A stretch of DNA of 64,000 bases, taken from the NCBI GenBank assembly GCA_019694435.1, contig JAIBBZ010000022.1:1-64000 (forward strand). The letters are read 5' to 3'. The DNA comes from Pirellulales bacterium (GTDB lineage: Bacteria; Planctomycetota; Planctomycetia; Pirellulales; JAEUIK01). Under the pieces are notes generated by a model. It was not told where the DNA came from. It ran no database searches and saw nothing but the letters and a program-made list of their open reading frames with translations. Position 1 is the stretch's first letter. Every line of letters begins with the position of its first letter. The position numbers and the translations under genes are program-made. Positions 43,435 to 52,471 of this stretch are shown one piece after another.

Positions 43435-44691
43435 TCAGGGCTCGCCAGCCACGGCGGGCTCACCGGTCGCCGCCGGTGCCAGACTTGCGTCCGGTGGGTT
43501 GAACAAATGCAGGTAGCCCCAGATCACAACATTCGCGTCAAAGGGGCCAATGTCGACACCGACCTGGACACCGCCGCCCGCGCCACCCCCTGAGCTGCTC
43601 TTGCTCGAGGAACTGCTACTCGAGGAACCGCCGCCACCGCTGCCGGGAGCACCTTTACCGGCCCCGCCGTTGTCCGCGTCGCGGAACGAGACGTACTGCG
43701 TATTGAACAGCAGCGGACAATTCGCGCACGACACCAAGAGATCGGGCAAGCGGCGTTGATCCATTACGACCTCGAAGAGCACCGGCATCAGCACATACTC
43801 TTCCTTGCCCGAAGGCGTCGGTAACGGCTTCATCGTCGTCGGATCGATGTAGCGGTTGGCCAGCAGCACGGAACTCTCGTCGCTGGGCTTCGGCACTACC
43901 ACGTCGCTCTTGGATTCGTTGCGCCCGCCGGCGGCTTTCGCTTTGGCATAGGGCAGATCGATATTCGGCGCATTGACCGCGGCTTGTGCGAGGCTGATCG
44001 ATACCAGCTGCTTGATCGGGGCCTGGTAATGCTCGGTGACGCCCTCGTTGACCTTGTTGATTGCGTCAAGCATCACCTGGTAGATCCAGAAATTCTCTTG
44101 CGCCACGCGGACCTGCTTCGAATTGGGCTTGCTCCTATAGGAGTAATCGGTGCTCAGTTGCGTGACTTCCTGCCAGACCAAAACGCCCTTGAGCACGGAC
44201 TCGTCATGCTCACCGTCGACGCCCTTGATGACCTCCACTCGTCGCAGGTTGTACTTCTCATTCCAACTGAGCGGAATGTTTTGCGCGTATTGCATGTAGC
44301 GCAGCAGGAATTGATCGGAAAAATCGTCGTCACGGCCCAGCCGGTTGGCCTCGTCGGCAAACCCCGCGCCGAGCACGTCCCCGGGCCAAACCATGACCTG
44401 CTGCTGTCGCTGATAATGCAGTTGCCAGGCTTTGCGCACTTCCTCGCGCAGCCGCGCCGTGGCTTCTTTCTTCTCTTCAATGAACCTGTCGTTCGGGTGC
44501 GGGCTGTTGCTCCGCACGCCCGAAACTTGCCCGAACGCACCCTCGATCTGGCTGCTGTTCGCGGCGAACTGTTCGGCCAGTGTCTTGGTGCCGCTGCGCC
44601 AGGCAAACAAGGCACAGCCCAGCACCACGACCAGCAGCAGCCAGAAGTGATACTTCTTCAACGCGCTCAAGTATGGCCTGAGTTTGTCCAT
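43435..44691 (-). CDS. Bitopic membrane protein in the PilO position
   Basis: A 418-residue protein with one N-terminal membrane helix (KKYHFWLLLVVVLGCALFAW, residues 12-31) followed by a coiled-coil-like segment (about 75-105, RFIEEKKEATARLREEVRKA), then an alpha/beta exported domain and a Ser/Gly-rich low-complexity patch near residue 370. Topology and gene order (after PilM/N, before PilP/PilQ) match PilO, but sequence similarity is not obvious and the length is about double. The start at ATG 44691 overlaps the upstream stop (TGATG) and has GGGAGG 6 bases before it. Confidence 0.75.
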   Translation of the reverse strand: MDKLRPYLSALKKYHFWLLLVVVLGCALFAWRSGTKTLAEQFAANSSQIEGAFGQVSGVRSNSPHPNDRFIEEKKEATARLREEVRKAWQLHYQRQQQVMVWPGDVLGAGFADEANRLGRDDDFSDQFLLRYMQYAQNIPLSWNEKYNLRRVEVIKGVDGEHDESVLKGVLVWQEVTQLSTDYSYRSKPNSKQVRVAQENFWIYQVMLDAINKVNEGVTEHYQAPIKQLVSISLAQAAVNAPNIDLPYAKAKAAGGRNESKSDVVVPKPSDESSVLLANRYIDPTTMKPLPTPSGKEEYVLMPVLFEVVMDQRRLPDLLVSCANCPLLFNTQYVSFRDADNGGAGKGAPGSGGGGSSSSSSSSKSSSGGGAGGGVQVGVDIGPFDANVVIWGYLHLFNPPDASLAPAATGEPAVAGEP

Positions 44692-46901
44692 CAACCACCT
44701 CCCGGACGTTTCGCGCGGGCCCCGCGCCGTCCACCGCCGGTCGACGCTGCCGAATCGTCCTGCCAGCAAAGGTTGATCACGAAGTCGAAGCGCGGCAGCG
44801 GCGTCTTGGGCGCGTTTGCATCACTGCCTTCGCGCTCCAGGATGAATTTCGTGTCAATCTGCTTGGGGTCGATGACGATCGGAAAGCCCAACTGCGCGGC
44901 GACCGGCAGCGACGCAGCGGGATTCGCCTGGCCCGGTTGCTGACCGGCTTCACCGTCGGCCGCAGGGGCGTCCCCTGCGGGCGCGGCGCCTTCGGCCGGA
45001 GTCGCCTGCGCCTTGGCTGCCGCGGCATTCTTCACAAGCGACTTGAAAAACGTATTTTCGACGAACAACGCTCCATCGTTGCGTGGTTCTTTGTTATGGA
45101 AGTGGAAGCCGGTGATTTCGATCACCCAGCCTGCTCCCGTGGGGCCCGGTACGTCAGGGCCCACGTCGACTTCTCGCGGTCCCTTTCCGCGGCCGCCCGG
45201 CCCACCCATTCTGGGCCGCATTTCGGTTCTGCGCCCGGGCTTCTTGGGGCCCGCCTCTTCCGCGTTGCCCGGAGGTTGACCTTCGGCCGCGGCTTCGTCG
45301 GTCGCGGCGACACCTTCCGCCGGGGGCTTCTCGATTTCGATCACGCGATACCACTGGCGAACGTTCTCGTACCAGTCGCCCAGGTTGTCCACCTTCTGGC
45401 AGCGGACGCTGGTGATGTGCAGTTCGTTGCGCTGGGACAAATCGGCCGGCGGTTCCTGGCCATCCGCGTCGTGCGGCAGCGCGTCGTGCAGGGCCTTCCA
45501 CAGCTCGAGCCACTTGGTGCGGTTCTTCCCGGCCTGAGTCAGCCGCTCGCCCAGTTGCAGCGTGGAATCGAATTCGGACTCGGCCGCCTTGAAAGACGAC
45601 ACGAGCTGGCCCGACTGCTGCGCGACGTTTTGCGCCTCGGAGATTCCCTGCTGAAATTTGCTCAGGTCGGCCGTGCTCCAAGCGCGCCAATAGCCAAGAC
45701 AGCTGATGGTCAGCCCGAGCAGCAGGCACGCCGCCGTGGCCACCGCCCACGGCTGCTTGTCGCGGATCATGCGATCCTGCATGATCTCGCGCGGCAGCAG
45801 GTTGGTGCTGATCCGCCCCTGCTTGAGTGCCTGCGCGGCCAGGCCGTAGCACACCGGGAAGCTGAGCAGGTTTTCTTTGAACGCCGGGGCATCGACCACG
45901 CCGGCGCCCGAGAGCACACGGAACGCATCGACGCGGGCAATTTCCTGCCCGAGGTTTTTCGACAGGTAGCTCTGCAGGCCGGGCAATTTCATCGCGTTGC
46001 CCAGCCCGATCACGCGGCCGATCTTGGCATTGCGATCCAGGTTGGTGAAATAGCCCAGCGAACGCTGCACTTCCGTCAACAGGTTGTTGAACTCGGGCCG
46101 CATGGCCTGGAATACGGCCTTCGGATCCTCGGCCGCGGCCGCGTTCCGTTTGAGGTGCTCGGCCTTGGCGAAAGTCAGCTTGAGTTCTTTGGTCAGCGCC
46201 TTGGTGAAATGGTTGCCGCCGATCGGGATGCTGCGCTGCCAGACCCGGAAGCCGTTCGTCACGACTAGGTCGGTCGTGTCGGTCCCGAGCGAAACCATCA
46301 CCAGCGACGGCGGCGGGTTGTCGGGATCGTAGTCCTCGACGCTGGGCGATTCGGGCAATTGATCGAAGGCCGCGAAGTTGTACAGCGCCAGCGGCGTCAA
46401 TTGGACGAAATCAACCTCAATGCCTGCGTCGTCGAGCGGCTTGAGCGCCCGCTGAACCTGTTCGCGCTTCATCGCGAACAAGCCGACCTCGGTCTCCAGG
46501 GCAAAGCCCTCTTCGACACTGCCGCCGGCCATGCGCTGATAGTCCCAAACGACGTCTTCCAGCGCAAAGGGAATCTGCTGCCGGGCCTCGTAGCGGACGA
46601 TGTCCGGGATCTTCTTGGCCTCGACCGGTGGCAACTTGATGAACCGCGCCAACCCGCTCTGGCCGGGTACGGAAATCGCTACCCGGTCGCCGCGCACATT
46701 GTTGCGCGACAAGAACTGCTCGAGTGCCTCTTTGACCAATTGGGCTGGGTCGGCCTCGGGCTGGCTGAGAATCTTGGGGTATTCGATGTAGTCGAATGCG
46801 TCGGCAACGAGCCGGCCAGACTCATCGCCCGGGCGGCAACGCAACGCCTTCAGCGCGCACTGACCAATGTCAATTCCCCAGGCGGCGTTCGATCTCGCCA
46901 T
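44691..46901 (-). CDS. pilM: PilM fused to a PilN-like membrane protein
   Basis: A 736-residue protein. Residues 1-390 are an actin-like ATPase of the PilM family: GIDIGQCALKALRC (phosphate 1), the LPPVEAKKIPDIVRYEARQQ helix, VSLGTDTTDLVVTNGF (phosphate 2) and IGLGNAMKLPGLQSYL (adenosine). After a motif INLLPRE-like (ISTNLLPREIM), which in PilN recruits PilM, comes one membrane helix (about 405-428) and an exported PilN-like helical/ferredoxin-like domain, ending in a Gly/Pro-rich low-complexity tail. In most bacteria PilM and PilN are separate; here one polypeptide spans the membrane. It is the first gene of the pilus-like operon. ATG 46901 follows AGAGGA, and a promoter-like sequence is 200 bases upstream. 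Confidence 0.85.
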   Translation of the reverse strand: MARSNAAWGIDIGQCALKALRCRPGDESGRLVADAFDYIEYPKILSQPEADPAQLVKEALEQFLSRNNVRGDRVAISVPGQSGLARFIKLPPVEAKKIPDIVRYEARQQIPFALEDVVWDYQRMAGGSVEEGFALETEVGLFAMKREQVQRALKPLDDAGIEVDFVQLTPLALYNFAAFDQLPESPSVEDYDPDNPPPSLVMVSLGTDTTDLVVTNGFRVWQRSIPIGGNHFTKALTKELKLTFAKAEHLKRNAAAAEDPKAVFQAMRPEFNNLLTEVQRSLGYFTNLDRNAKIGRVIGLGNAMKLPGLQSYLSKNLGQEIARVDAFRVLSGAGVVDAPAFKENLLSFPVCYGLAAQALKQGRISTNLLPREIMQDRMIRDKQPWAVATAACLLLGLTISCLGYWRAWSTADLSKFQQGISEAQNVAQQSGQLVSSFKAAESEFDSTLQLGERLTQAGKNRTKWLELWKALHDALPHDADGQEPPADLSQRNELHITSVRCQKVDNLGDWYENVRQWYRVIEIEKPPAEGVAATDEAAAEGQPPGNAEEAGPKKPGRRTEMRPRMGGPGGRGKGPREVDVGPDVPGPTGAGWVIEITGFHFHNKEPRNDGALFVENTFFKSLVKNAAAAKAQATPAEGAAPAGDAPAADGEAGQQPGQANPAASLPVAAQLGFPIVIDPKQIDTKFILEREGSDANAPKTPLPRFDFVINLCWQDDSAASTGGGRRGARAKRPGGG

Positions 46902-47204
46902 GGGCAAGTCCTCTCTGTCCACATTCCGCGGGGTTCCAGTCCCGTGGGATGACAATCACGACAAGCGCCGACCTGCGGCCGGCATCACCGTGCAGTATTC
47001 CCCAGCCAATCGCCGTCGCGCGGGCAAACGAACCTAGATGGACCAAATGACGAGTGCCCAGCGACAAGGGCCCGCTACGAACCGAGCGATTTACGCTATA
47101 AATCTTAGCTAGCCGGCGTTGCGACTGTCAAGCAACACGCGGCGGCGTAAGGACATACGACCAGACTGTCCGCCTGGGTCCAGGTGGCTGGAATCGGCTG
47201 TGCT
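46902..47204. other. 303-base divergent intergenic region
   Basis: Holds the pilus operon promoter listed separately and an AT-rich core around 47090-47112. No gene is visible. Confidence 0.5.
47102..47131 (-). promoter_or_regulatory. Promoter of the pilus-like operon
   Basis: On the minus strand an exact TTGACA (47131-47126), an 18-base spacer and TAAGAT (47107-47102), four of six -10 positions. The leader to ATG 46901 would be about 190 bases. Confidence 0.55.
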
Positions 47205-49949
47205 ATGAACAAGTTTGACGAACTAGCGATTGTGCTGCCTTGTCACAGTCTCGAGGACCTGCCCACTTATTACACCGGGACCAATGCCGACGGGCTGCTG
47301 GCCTGCTGGTCCGCTCTTTGGCAACCGGCCGTTTTGGCGGCCTGCGACCGGTTGCCGACCTGGCAAAGGGCCGATTCGCCGCCCGAGCCCGACTCCCGGC
47401 GGGTGTTCACCGTGCCGGCCGTCAGCGATGCCTATCTCCCGACCGGCTGGTTGGCCCGTGCCCGCGATCAAGGCGCGGCCATCGTGGCCCAGCAAGGCGC
47501 CACCCGGCGCCAGATCGCCGATCGTGTGCTGCAGGCCATGGGCGCCGAGCCCGCTGTCGAACAGGACCTTGCCGCCGACGTCGAGGCGGTCGGCTATGCG
47601 TACCTTCAGCAGGAATTGCTCTCGCGGCGGATGCGCTACTCCAGCGCCCTCGACGAAGGCCACTTTGCCAGCGAGGTCAAGGCCGCGGCGGGCGCAGTCC
47701 TGGCGGCAGATCGAGAGTTGGCCCGCAAGCATCTCACGGCCGCCGTCGAGGTGCTGACCGAGGCTCGAGATCGGTTCTTTCCGACCGAGGCGTGGCTGAT
47801 CGATCTGACGCTCGTCGCCGAAACGACGCTCGACGAACGGCTCCGCGCCGAGTTGCAGTCCACCGTCCCGCTGAACCTGCTGCTGACCGCGAACACACTC
47901 GACTGTCTCGCGCGGCACGATGCTGCGCTCGCAGCGGCGATCCGGGTCAAATGGGAGCAGCAGACGCTGGCCGTCGTGGGTGGTCACGTCGACGAAGATC
48001 GCCTGCCGCTCGTGCCGGTCGAGGATACGCTGGACGACTTGCGGCGCGGCCGTTGCGCGTTCGAGCGGTTGCTCGGCAAGGCGCCCCAGGTTTACGCCCG
48101 CCGTCGCGACGGGCTCGCGGCGTTTCTGCCCCAGATCCTGGCCCGCCTGGAATACCACGGCGCATTGCATTTCACGCTCGACGACGGCCGATTTCCACCC
48201 GAAGAGCAGAGCAAGACGCGCTGGGAGGGGCTCGACGGCTCGGCCCTCGATGCGCTGACGCGGGTACCCGTCGATGCGGCCGACCCTGGCACCTTTCTGG
48301 CGTTTTCCGAGAAGCTCGGTCGAGCCATGGACCTCGACTACGTGGCGACGCTCGTGTTTGCCCATTGGCCGGGGCGTAGCAGCTCGTGGTACGACGATTT
48401 GCGGCGCGTGTCCGCCTATGGCCCGGTCTTCGGGCGATTCGTCACGCTGGAAGACTATTTCGCGTCGAGCCAGTCGCCGGGCCGGCTCGCGCGTTTTCCC
48501 GCCGATCGATACCGGCCGGCCTATTTGAAACAAGACGCACAGCAAGGGCGCGCCGATCCACTGTCATCAATTGCTGCACGTCACGAGGCCGACGCCGCGC
48601 GCGTCGGCGCCTCGGCACTCGACACGATCGCCGTGCTTTGCGGTGCAGCGATGGAAACGCCAGGCGAACCCGGCACGCCGCAACGAGCCGCAGAACGGCT
48701 CGCCGGTCGATGGGCTCGTCGCGTTTCGCCGGACGCGAACCCGGACCAGGTGCGATGGCTGGTCCTCAATCCCCTCAGCGGCGCCCGCGTAGCGCCGGTC
48801 GAAGACCCGGCGGGCGATCGCCTTCCGGTGGTCGTCGAGCTGCCGGGGAACGGTTTTCGCGTGATCGACCCGCAGGTATCTCGACCCGCCCCGGTGGGCC
48901 GCAGCCAGCGCGACCGCGTCGGGATCGTTCATGAGTTCGAACTCGCCAACGAGCACTTGTCCGTGCTGGTCGATCCGGAGACGGGGGCCTTGCGATCGAT
49001 CCGCGTGCCCAACAAGCGGAGTTCGTTGCTCTCGCAGCAGCTCGCGTTTCGCCGCACGGGGCCGCCGCCGCGGCCGGGTGAGCCCTGGGTCGATCCCGAC
49101 GATCGGGCGATTTACAGCCGGATGCGCGCGCAGACCGTGGAAACGACCATCAACACGCTCGACGTGGGCGAGATCGTTAGCCGCGGCGAACTGATCTGCG
49201 GCGAAGAGGTCGTGGCCGGCTTCGAGCAGCGCGTGCGGGTGTGGCGCGGCGGCAAGACGCTGACCCTGGACTTAACGATCGAGCCCCGGCAGCTTCCCGA
49301 AGGTGATCCTTGGGACGAATACTTCGCGGCCCGGTTCGCTTGGGCCGACGAGATGGCCGAGATTTGGCGCGGCGTCGGCATGTCGGCGCAGCCGTGCGAG
49401 AACCGCCGGCTCGAGGCACCGCACTATGTTGCGATTCACGAGGCCGCTCACCGCGCAGCCATTCTCACCGGCGGATTGCCTTATCATCGGCGCGTCGGCG
49501 ACCGCATGCTCGACACGCTGCTGATCGTTCCCGGCGAGACTCGGCGGCGTTTTCGGCTGGGGATTGCCGTTGCGGCCGACTATCCCGAGGCGGCCGCGCT
49601 CGATCTGCTTGCGCCGCCGCTGGTCGTGCCGATCGAACGTACCGAGGCGTTGCCCGAATCCGGGTGGTTCTTTCATCTCGACGGTCGCAATGTGCAGGCG
49701 ACGCATTGGGAGCCGCTGTTGGTCGAGGGCCGCCCGGCCGGCTTCGTGGCCCGGCTGATCGAGACGGAAGGTCGCCCGGTGCGGTGCCGATTGCGAGCTT
49801 TTCGCGCGGTCGCTTCAGCCCGGCAGGTAAACTTCGCCGGCACGACGCTGGCCGAGTTGAAAGTCGAGGACGGCGTGATTCAATTGGATTTCACCGCCGG
49901 CGAATGGATGGAAGTCGTGGCCCAGTTCGTAAGCAGTAGCCCAGCATGA
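47205..49949 (+). CDS. Divergent GH38-like (alpha-mannosidase fold) protein
   Basis: A 914-residue protein with the layout of glycoside hydrolase family 38. The N-terminal strand reads LAIVLPCHSLED where active enzymes have H-x-H-x-D. GGHVDEDRLPLVPVEDTLDD matches the GGWVEPD...SGE block, VYARRRDGLAAFLPQIL matches the PDxFGYSAxLPQIL block that carries the nucleophile Asp, and TRWEGLDGSALDALTRVPVD matches the substrate strand. The C-terminal beta-sandwich begins HEFELANEHLSVLVDPE. The middle His of H-x-H-x-D and the nucleophile Asp look replaced (Leu and Arg), so normal mannosidase chemistry is doubtful. No signal peptide. ATG 47205 is preferred over GTG 47184. Its stop overlaps the cmk start by 4 bases. 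The alignment was done by eye. Confidence 0.7.
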   Translation: MNKFDELAIVLPCHSLEDLPTYYTGTNADGLLACWSALWQPAVLAACDRLPTWQRADSPPEPDSRRVFTVPAVSDAYLPTGWLARARDQGAAIVAQQGATRRQIADRVLQAMGAEPAVEQDLAADVEAVGYAYLQQELLSRRMRYSSALDEGHFASEVKAAAGAVLAADRELARKHLTAAVEVLTEARDRFFPTEAWLIDLTLVAETTLDERLRAELQSTVPLNLLLTANTLDCLARHDAALAAAIRVKWEQQTLAVVGGHVDEDRLPLVPVEDTLDDLRRGRCAFERLLGKAPQVYARRRDGLAAFLPQILARLEYHGALHFTLDDGRFPPEEQSKTRWEGLDGSALDALTRVPVDAADPGTFLAFSEKLGRAMDLDYVATLVFAHWPGRSSSWYDDLRRVSAYGPVFGRFVTLEDYFASSQSPGRLARFPADRYRPAYLKQDAQQGRADPLSSIAARHEADAARVGASALDTIAVLCGAAMETPGEPGTPQRAAERLAGRWARRVSPDANPDQVRWLVLNPLSGARVAPVEDPAGDRLPVVVELPGNGFRVIDPQVSRPAPVGRSQRDRVGIVHEFELANEHLSVLVDPETGALRSIRVPNKRSSLLSQQLAFRRTGPPPRPGEPWVDPDDRAIYSRMRAQTVETTINTLDVGEIVSRGELICGEEVVAGFEQRVRVWRGGKTLTLDLTIEPRQLPEGDPWDEYFAARFAWADEMAEIWRGVGMSAQPCENRRLEAPHYVAIHEAAHRAAILTGGLPYHRRVGDRMLDTLLIVPGETRRRFRLGIAVAADYPEAAALDLLAPPLVVPIERTEALPESGWFFHLDGRNVQATHWEPLLVEGRPAGFVARLIETEGRPVRCRLRAFRAVASARQVNFAGTTLAELKVEDGVIQLDFTAGEWMEVVAQFVSSSPA

Positions 49950-50602
49950 TCGTGACGATCGACGGACCCGCCGGCGCGGGCAAAAGCACCGTGGCCCGCG
50001 CACTGGCGCGGCGCCTAGGCTATCGCTTTCTCGACACGGGCGCGATGTATCGCGCCGTCGCGCTGGCGGCGCTGGAGCGGAACGTAGCGCTCGACGATCC
50101 CCAGGCCATGGGCCGTTTGGCGCAGACGTTGCGCATCGAATTGCCCGGCGACAACGTGCTGCTCGATGGCCGCGACGTCACCGCGGCGATTCGTACTCCG
50201 CACGTGACCCGTCACATTCATTATGCGGCCGACAACCCGGCCGTCCGCGCGCACCTCGTCACCTGCCAGCGGCAGCTCGCCGAGCACGCGGATGTGGTCA
50301 CCGAGGGGCGCGACCAGGGAACCGTCGTCTTTCCGCGCGCAGAGTGCAAATTCTTTCTCACGGCCAGCCCCGAAGAGCGCGCCCGCCGTCGCGTCGCCGA
50401 GCTGGCGGCACGTGGGCAAGAGATAGCGTTCGACGAGGTCTTGGCCGATCAGAACCTGCGCGATGCCCGTGATGCGGCCCGCGAAGTCGGGCCCTTGGTC
50501 CGCGCCGCGGACGCGATCGAGGTGCTCACCGACGGGCTGTCGCGCGAGCAGGTCATCGATCAGTTGGAAGCGTTGGTGCGCCGCCGCGCAGCGCAGGGGT
50601 GA
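49946..50602 (+). CDS. cmk: Cytidylate kinase
   Basis: A 218-residue nucleoside monophosphate kinase that phosphorylates CMP/dCMP. It has the P-loop DGPAGAGKST (residues 6-15), the RFLDTGAMYRAVA signature of CMP kinases, the LDGRDVTAAIRTPHVT block, GRDQGTVVFPRAECKFFLTA, and a lid with Arg residues (SPEERARRRVAEL). Family length is about 220, so it is full length. ATG 49946 overlaps the upstream stop (ATGA), and its own stop overlaps the next ATG (TGATG), so three genes are translationally linked. In many bacteria cmk sits next to a plsC-type acyltransferase, as here. Confidence 0.95.
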   Translation: MIVTIDGPAGAGKSTVARALARRLGYRFLDTGAMYRAVALAALERNVALDDPQAMGRLAQTLRIELPGDNVLLDGRDVTAAIRTPHVTRHIHYAADNPAVRAHLVTCQRQLAEHADVVTEGRDQGTVVFPRAECKFFLTASPEERARRRVAELAARGQEIAFDEVLADQNLRDARDAAREVGPLVRAADAIEVLTDGLSREQVIDQLEALVRRRAAQG

Positions 50603-51279
50603 TGTTCGCGATGGCGCAGCGGTCGTTGGCCAGGATTCTCTGGTACGAAACCTTGCGGATCCTCTGCTTTCTGGCGGCGGTCGTCTGGCTGCGGCTGCGC
50701 TGGTCGGGCCGCGACCAGGTCCCACGCACCGGCGCGCTGCTGATCTTGTCCAACCATCAAAGCCACTTGGATCCCGTGCTGATCGGCATCGCCTGCCCGC
50801 GCGTGTTGAGCTTCCTGGCCCGCGATTCGTTGTTTCGCTTCCGGCCCTTCGCCTGGTGGATCAGCGGGCTGGGGGCGATTCCCATCGATCGCGACGGAAC
50901 CGGCCTGACCGGGCTCAAGCAGACGCTTCGCAGGCTGAAGGACGAGGAGGCCGTGTTGATATTTCCCGAAGGGACCCGCACGTTTTCGGGCGACGTGGCC
51001 CCGCTCAAGCCGGGCTTTTCCATGCTGGCCCGCCGCGGAACGGTCACGTTGTTGCCGATGGCGATCGACGGTGCCCATCGGGCCTGGCCGCGGACGCGCG
51101 GATTCCCCTTGCCGGCACCGGTACAGGTCGAATTTGGCGCGCCGATCGCGGCGTCCGAATTGGACGGTCTGTCCGAGGCCGAACTCGTGGCCCTGGTCGA
51201 ACGGCGAATCCGCGAATGTCATGCCCGGGCCAGGGCACGTCGGTTGTCCGCGTCGCCGCCAGGCCTGCGCATGGCGTGA
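50602..51279 (+). CDS. 1-acyl-sn-glycerol-3-phosphate acyltransferase (PlsC family)
   Basis: A 225-residue membrane-associated acyltransferase that adds an acyl chain to lysophosphatidic acid in phospholipid synthesis. One N-terminal hydrophobic helix precedes the four family blocks: NHQSHLDP (catalytic H-x4-D), the GAIPIDRDG segment, FPEGTRT (substrate binding) and a VTLLPMAIDGAH strand. The C-terminus is Arg-rich. The start ATG 50602 shares a base with the cmk stop; a GTG one codon earlier is equally readable. Acyl preference is unknown. Confidence 0.9.
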   Translation: MFAMAQRSLARILWYETLRILCFLAAVVWLRLRWSGRDQVPRTGALLILSNHQSHLDPVLIGIACPRVLSFLARDSLFRFRPFAWWISGLGAIPIDRDGTGLTGLKQTLRRLKDEEAVLIFPEGTRTFSGDVAPLKPGFSMLARRGTVTLLPMAIDGAHRAWPRTRGFPLPAPVQVEFGAPIAASELDGLSEAELVALVERRIRECHARARARRLSASPPGLRMA

Positions 51280-51386
51280 GCTTGACCGCAGGAACCGGCC
51301 CAAGCAGACTGCAAAACCCCGGCAATGAGCCGCGCAGTCGCGGTTGGTTGCCCTATTCCTTTCGCGCCGCCAGGTAGTCGGTTCCT

Positions 51387-52436
51387 ATGCTCGTGTTTCG
51401 CCGCCATGCTTGGTTTGTCTATCCAGCGTGCCTGCTGTTGTTCGTAGCGCCAGGCACGGGCCGCGCTGCGGAGGACGACCAGGGACCCATCGCCACCAGC
51501 GTCGCCGAGGCGGGTCGTGCCTGGTGGTTTCAGGGCGAATACGCCGGCCGGGTGAAATGCGGTTACCGCACGGCCCCCTTGGGCTTGCAGGTGATCGCCC
51601 TGGGCGGACGGAATCTTGGTGCGGTGCAATTTCCCGGCGGTTTGCCCGGTGCCGGTTGGGACTGTGTGACGCGCCAATCGGCCGACGGTACGTGGAGTGG
51701 CGAGGTGGCGTCCCTGGCTGGGCCCGATTGCCAGTTCATGATCCACCGCGAGAAGGTCTACGTTTACGACGGCGATGGTGTGTTTCGCGGCTGGATCTAC
51801 AAGGTCCAGCGCAGCAGCCCCACCGAAGGCTTGCTACCGCCGCCCGGGGCGATCGTGCTGTTCGACGGCACCGCGACCGGCGAACTGAACGGGGTCCGGA
51901 TCACGGCCGATGGCCTGTTGATGGAAGGCACCGAAACGGTCCGCCCGGTGCGCGATTTTCATCTGCACATCGAGTTTCGCACCCCGTTCATGCCCGAGGC
52001 CCGGGGCCAAGGCCGCGGCAACAGCGGCGTCTACCTCCAGGGGCGCTACGAGGTGCAGATTCTCGATTCGTTCGGCCTGAGCGGCGAGCCGAACGAATGC
52101 GGCGGCATCTACAAGCTGATCCCGCCGCGGGTCAACATGTGCTTTCCGCCGCTGGTCTGGCAGACCTACGACATCGACTTCCGCGCGGCCCGCTTCGATA
52201 CGGCCGGCCGCAAGCTGAAGAACGCGTGCATCACGGTCGTCCAGAACGGCGTCCCGGTGCATCGGAACCAGGAGATTCCGTCGAAGACCGGCGCCGGCAA
52301 GCCGGAGGGCTTCGAGCCGCTGCCGATCAAGTTCCAGGATCATCACGATCCGGTGCGCTTCCGCAACATCTGGATGATCGAGCGCTGGTCTCGCGAGCCG
52401 GAAATCTACGGCGATTCAGGCGTCGCGGCCGATTGA
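51387..52436 (+). CDS. Secreted DUF1080 (3-keto-disaccharide hydrolase) protein
   Basis: A 349-residue exported protein. A signal peptide (YPACLLLFVAPGTGRA) leads to a short beta domain and then the concanavalin-like DUF1080 domain (about 150-340): ALIVLFDGT-like GAIVLFDGTATGELN, FHLHIEFRTPF, NSGVYLQGRYEVQILDSFG, and NIWMIERW at the end. Members tested in other bacteria act as 3-keto-glycoside hydrolases, and planctomycetes carry many copies. Here the residues of the carbohydrate-binding face are present but the substrate is unknown. It is followed 35 bases later by a phosphoesterase gene. Confidence 0.85.
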   Translation: MLVFRRHAWFVYPACLLLFVAPGTGRAAEDDQGPIATSVAEAGRAWWFQGEYAGRVKCGYRTAPLGLQVIALGGRNLGAVQFPGGLPGAGWDCVTRQSADGTWSGEVASLAGPDCQFMIHREKVYVYDGDGVFRGWIYKVQRSSPTEGLLPPPGAIVLFDGTATGELNGVRITADGLLMEGTETVRPVRDFHLHIEFRTPFMPEARGQGRGNSGVYLQGRYEVQILDSFGLSGEPNECGGIYKLIPPRVNMCFPPLVWQTYDIDFRAARFDTAGRKLKNACITVVQNGVPVHRNQEIPSKTGAGKPEGFEPLPIKFQDHHDPVRFRNIWMIERWSREPEIYGDSGVAAD

Positions 52437-52471
52437 CGGCCGCACGCACGCCCAGCACGGAAGCGAATCCG

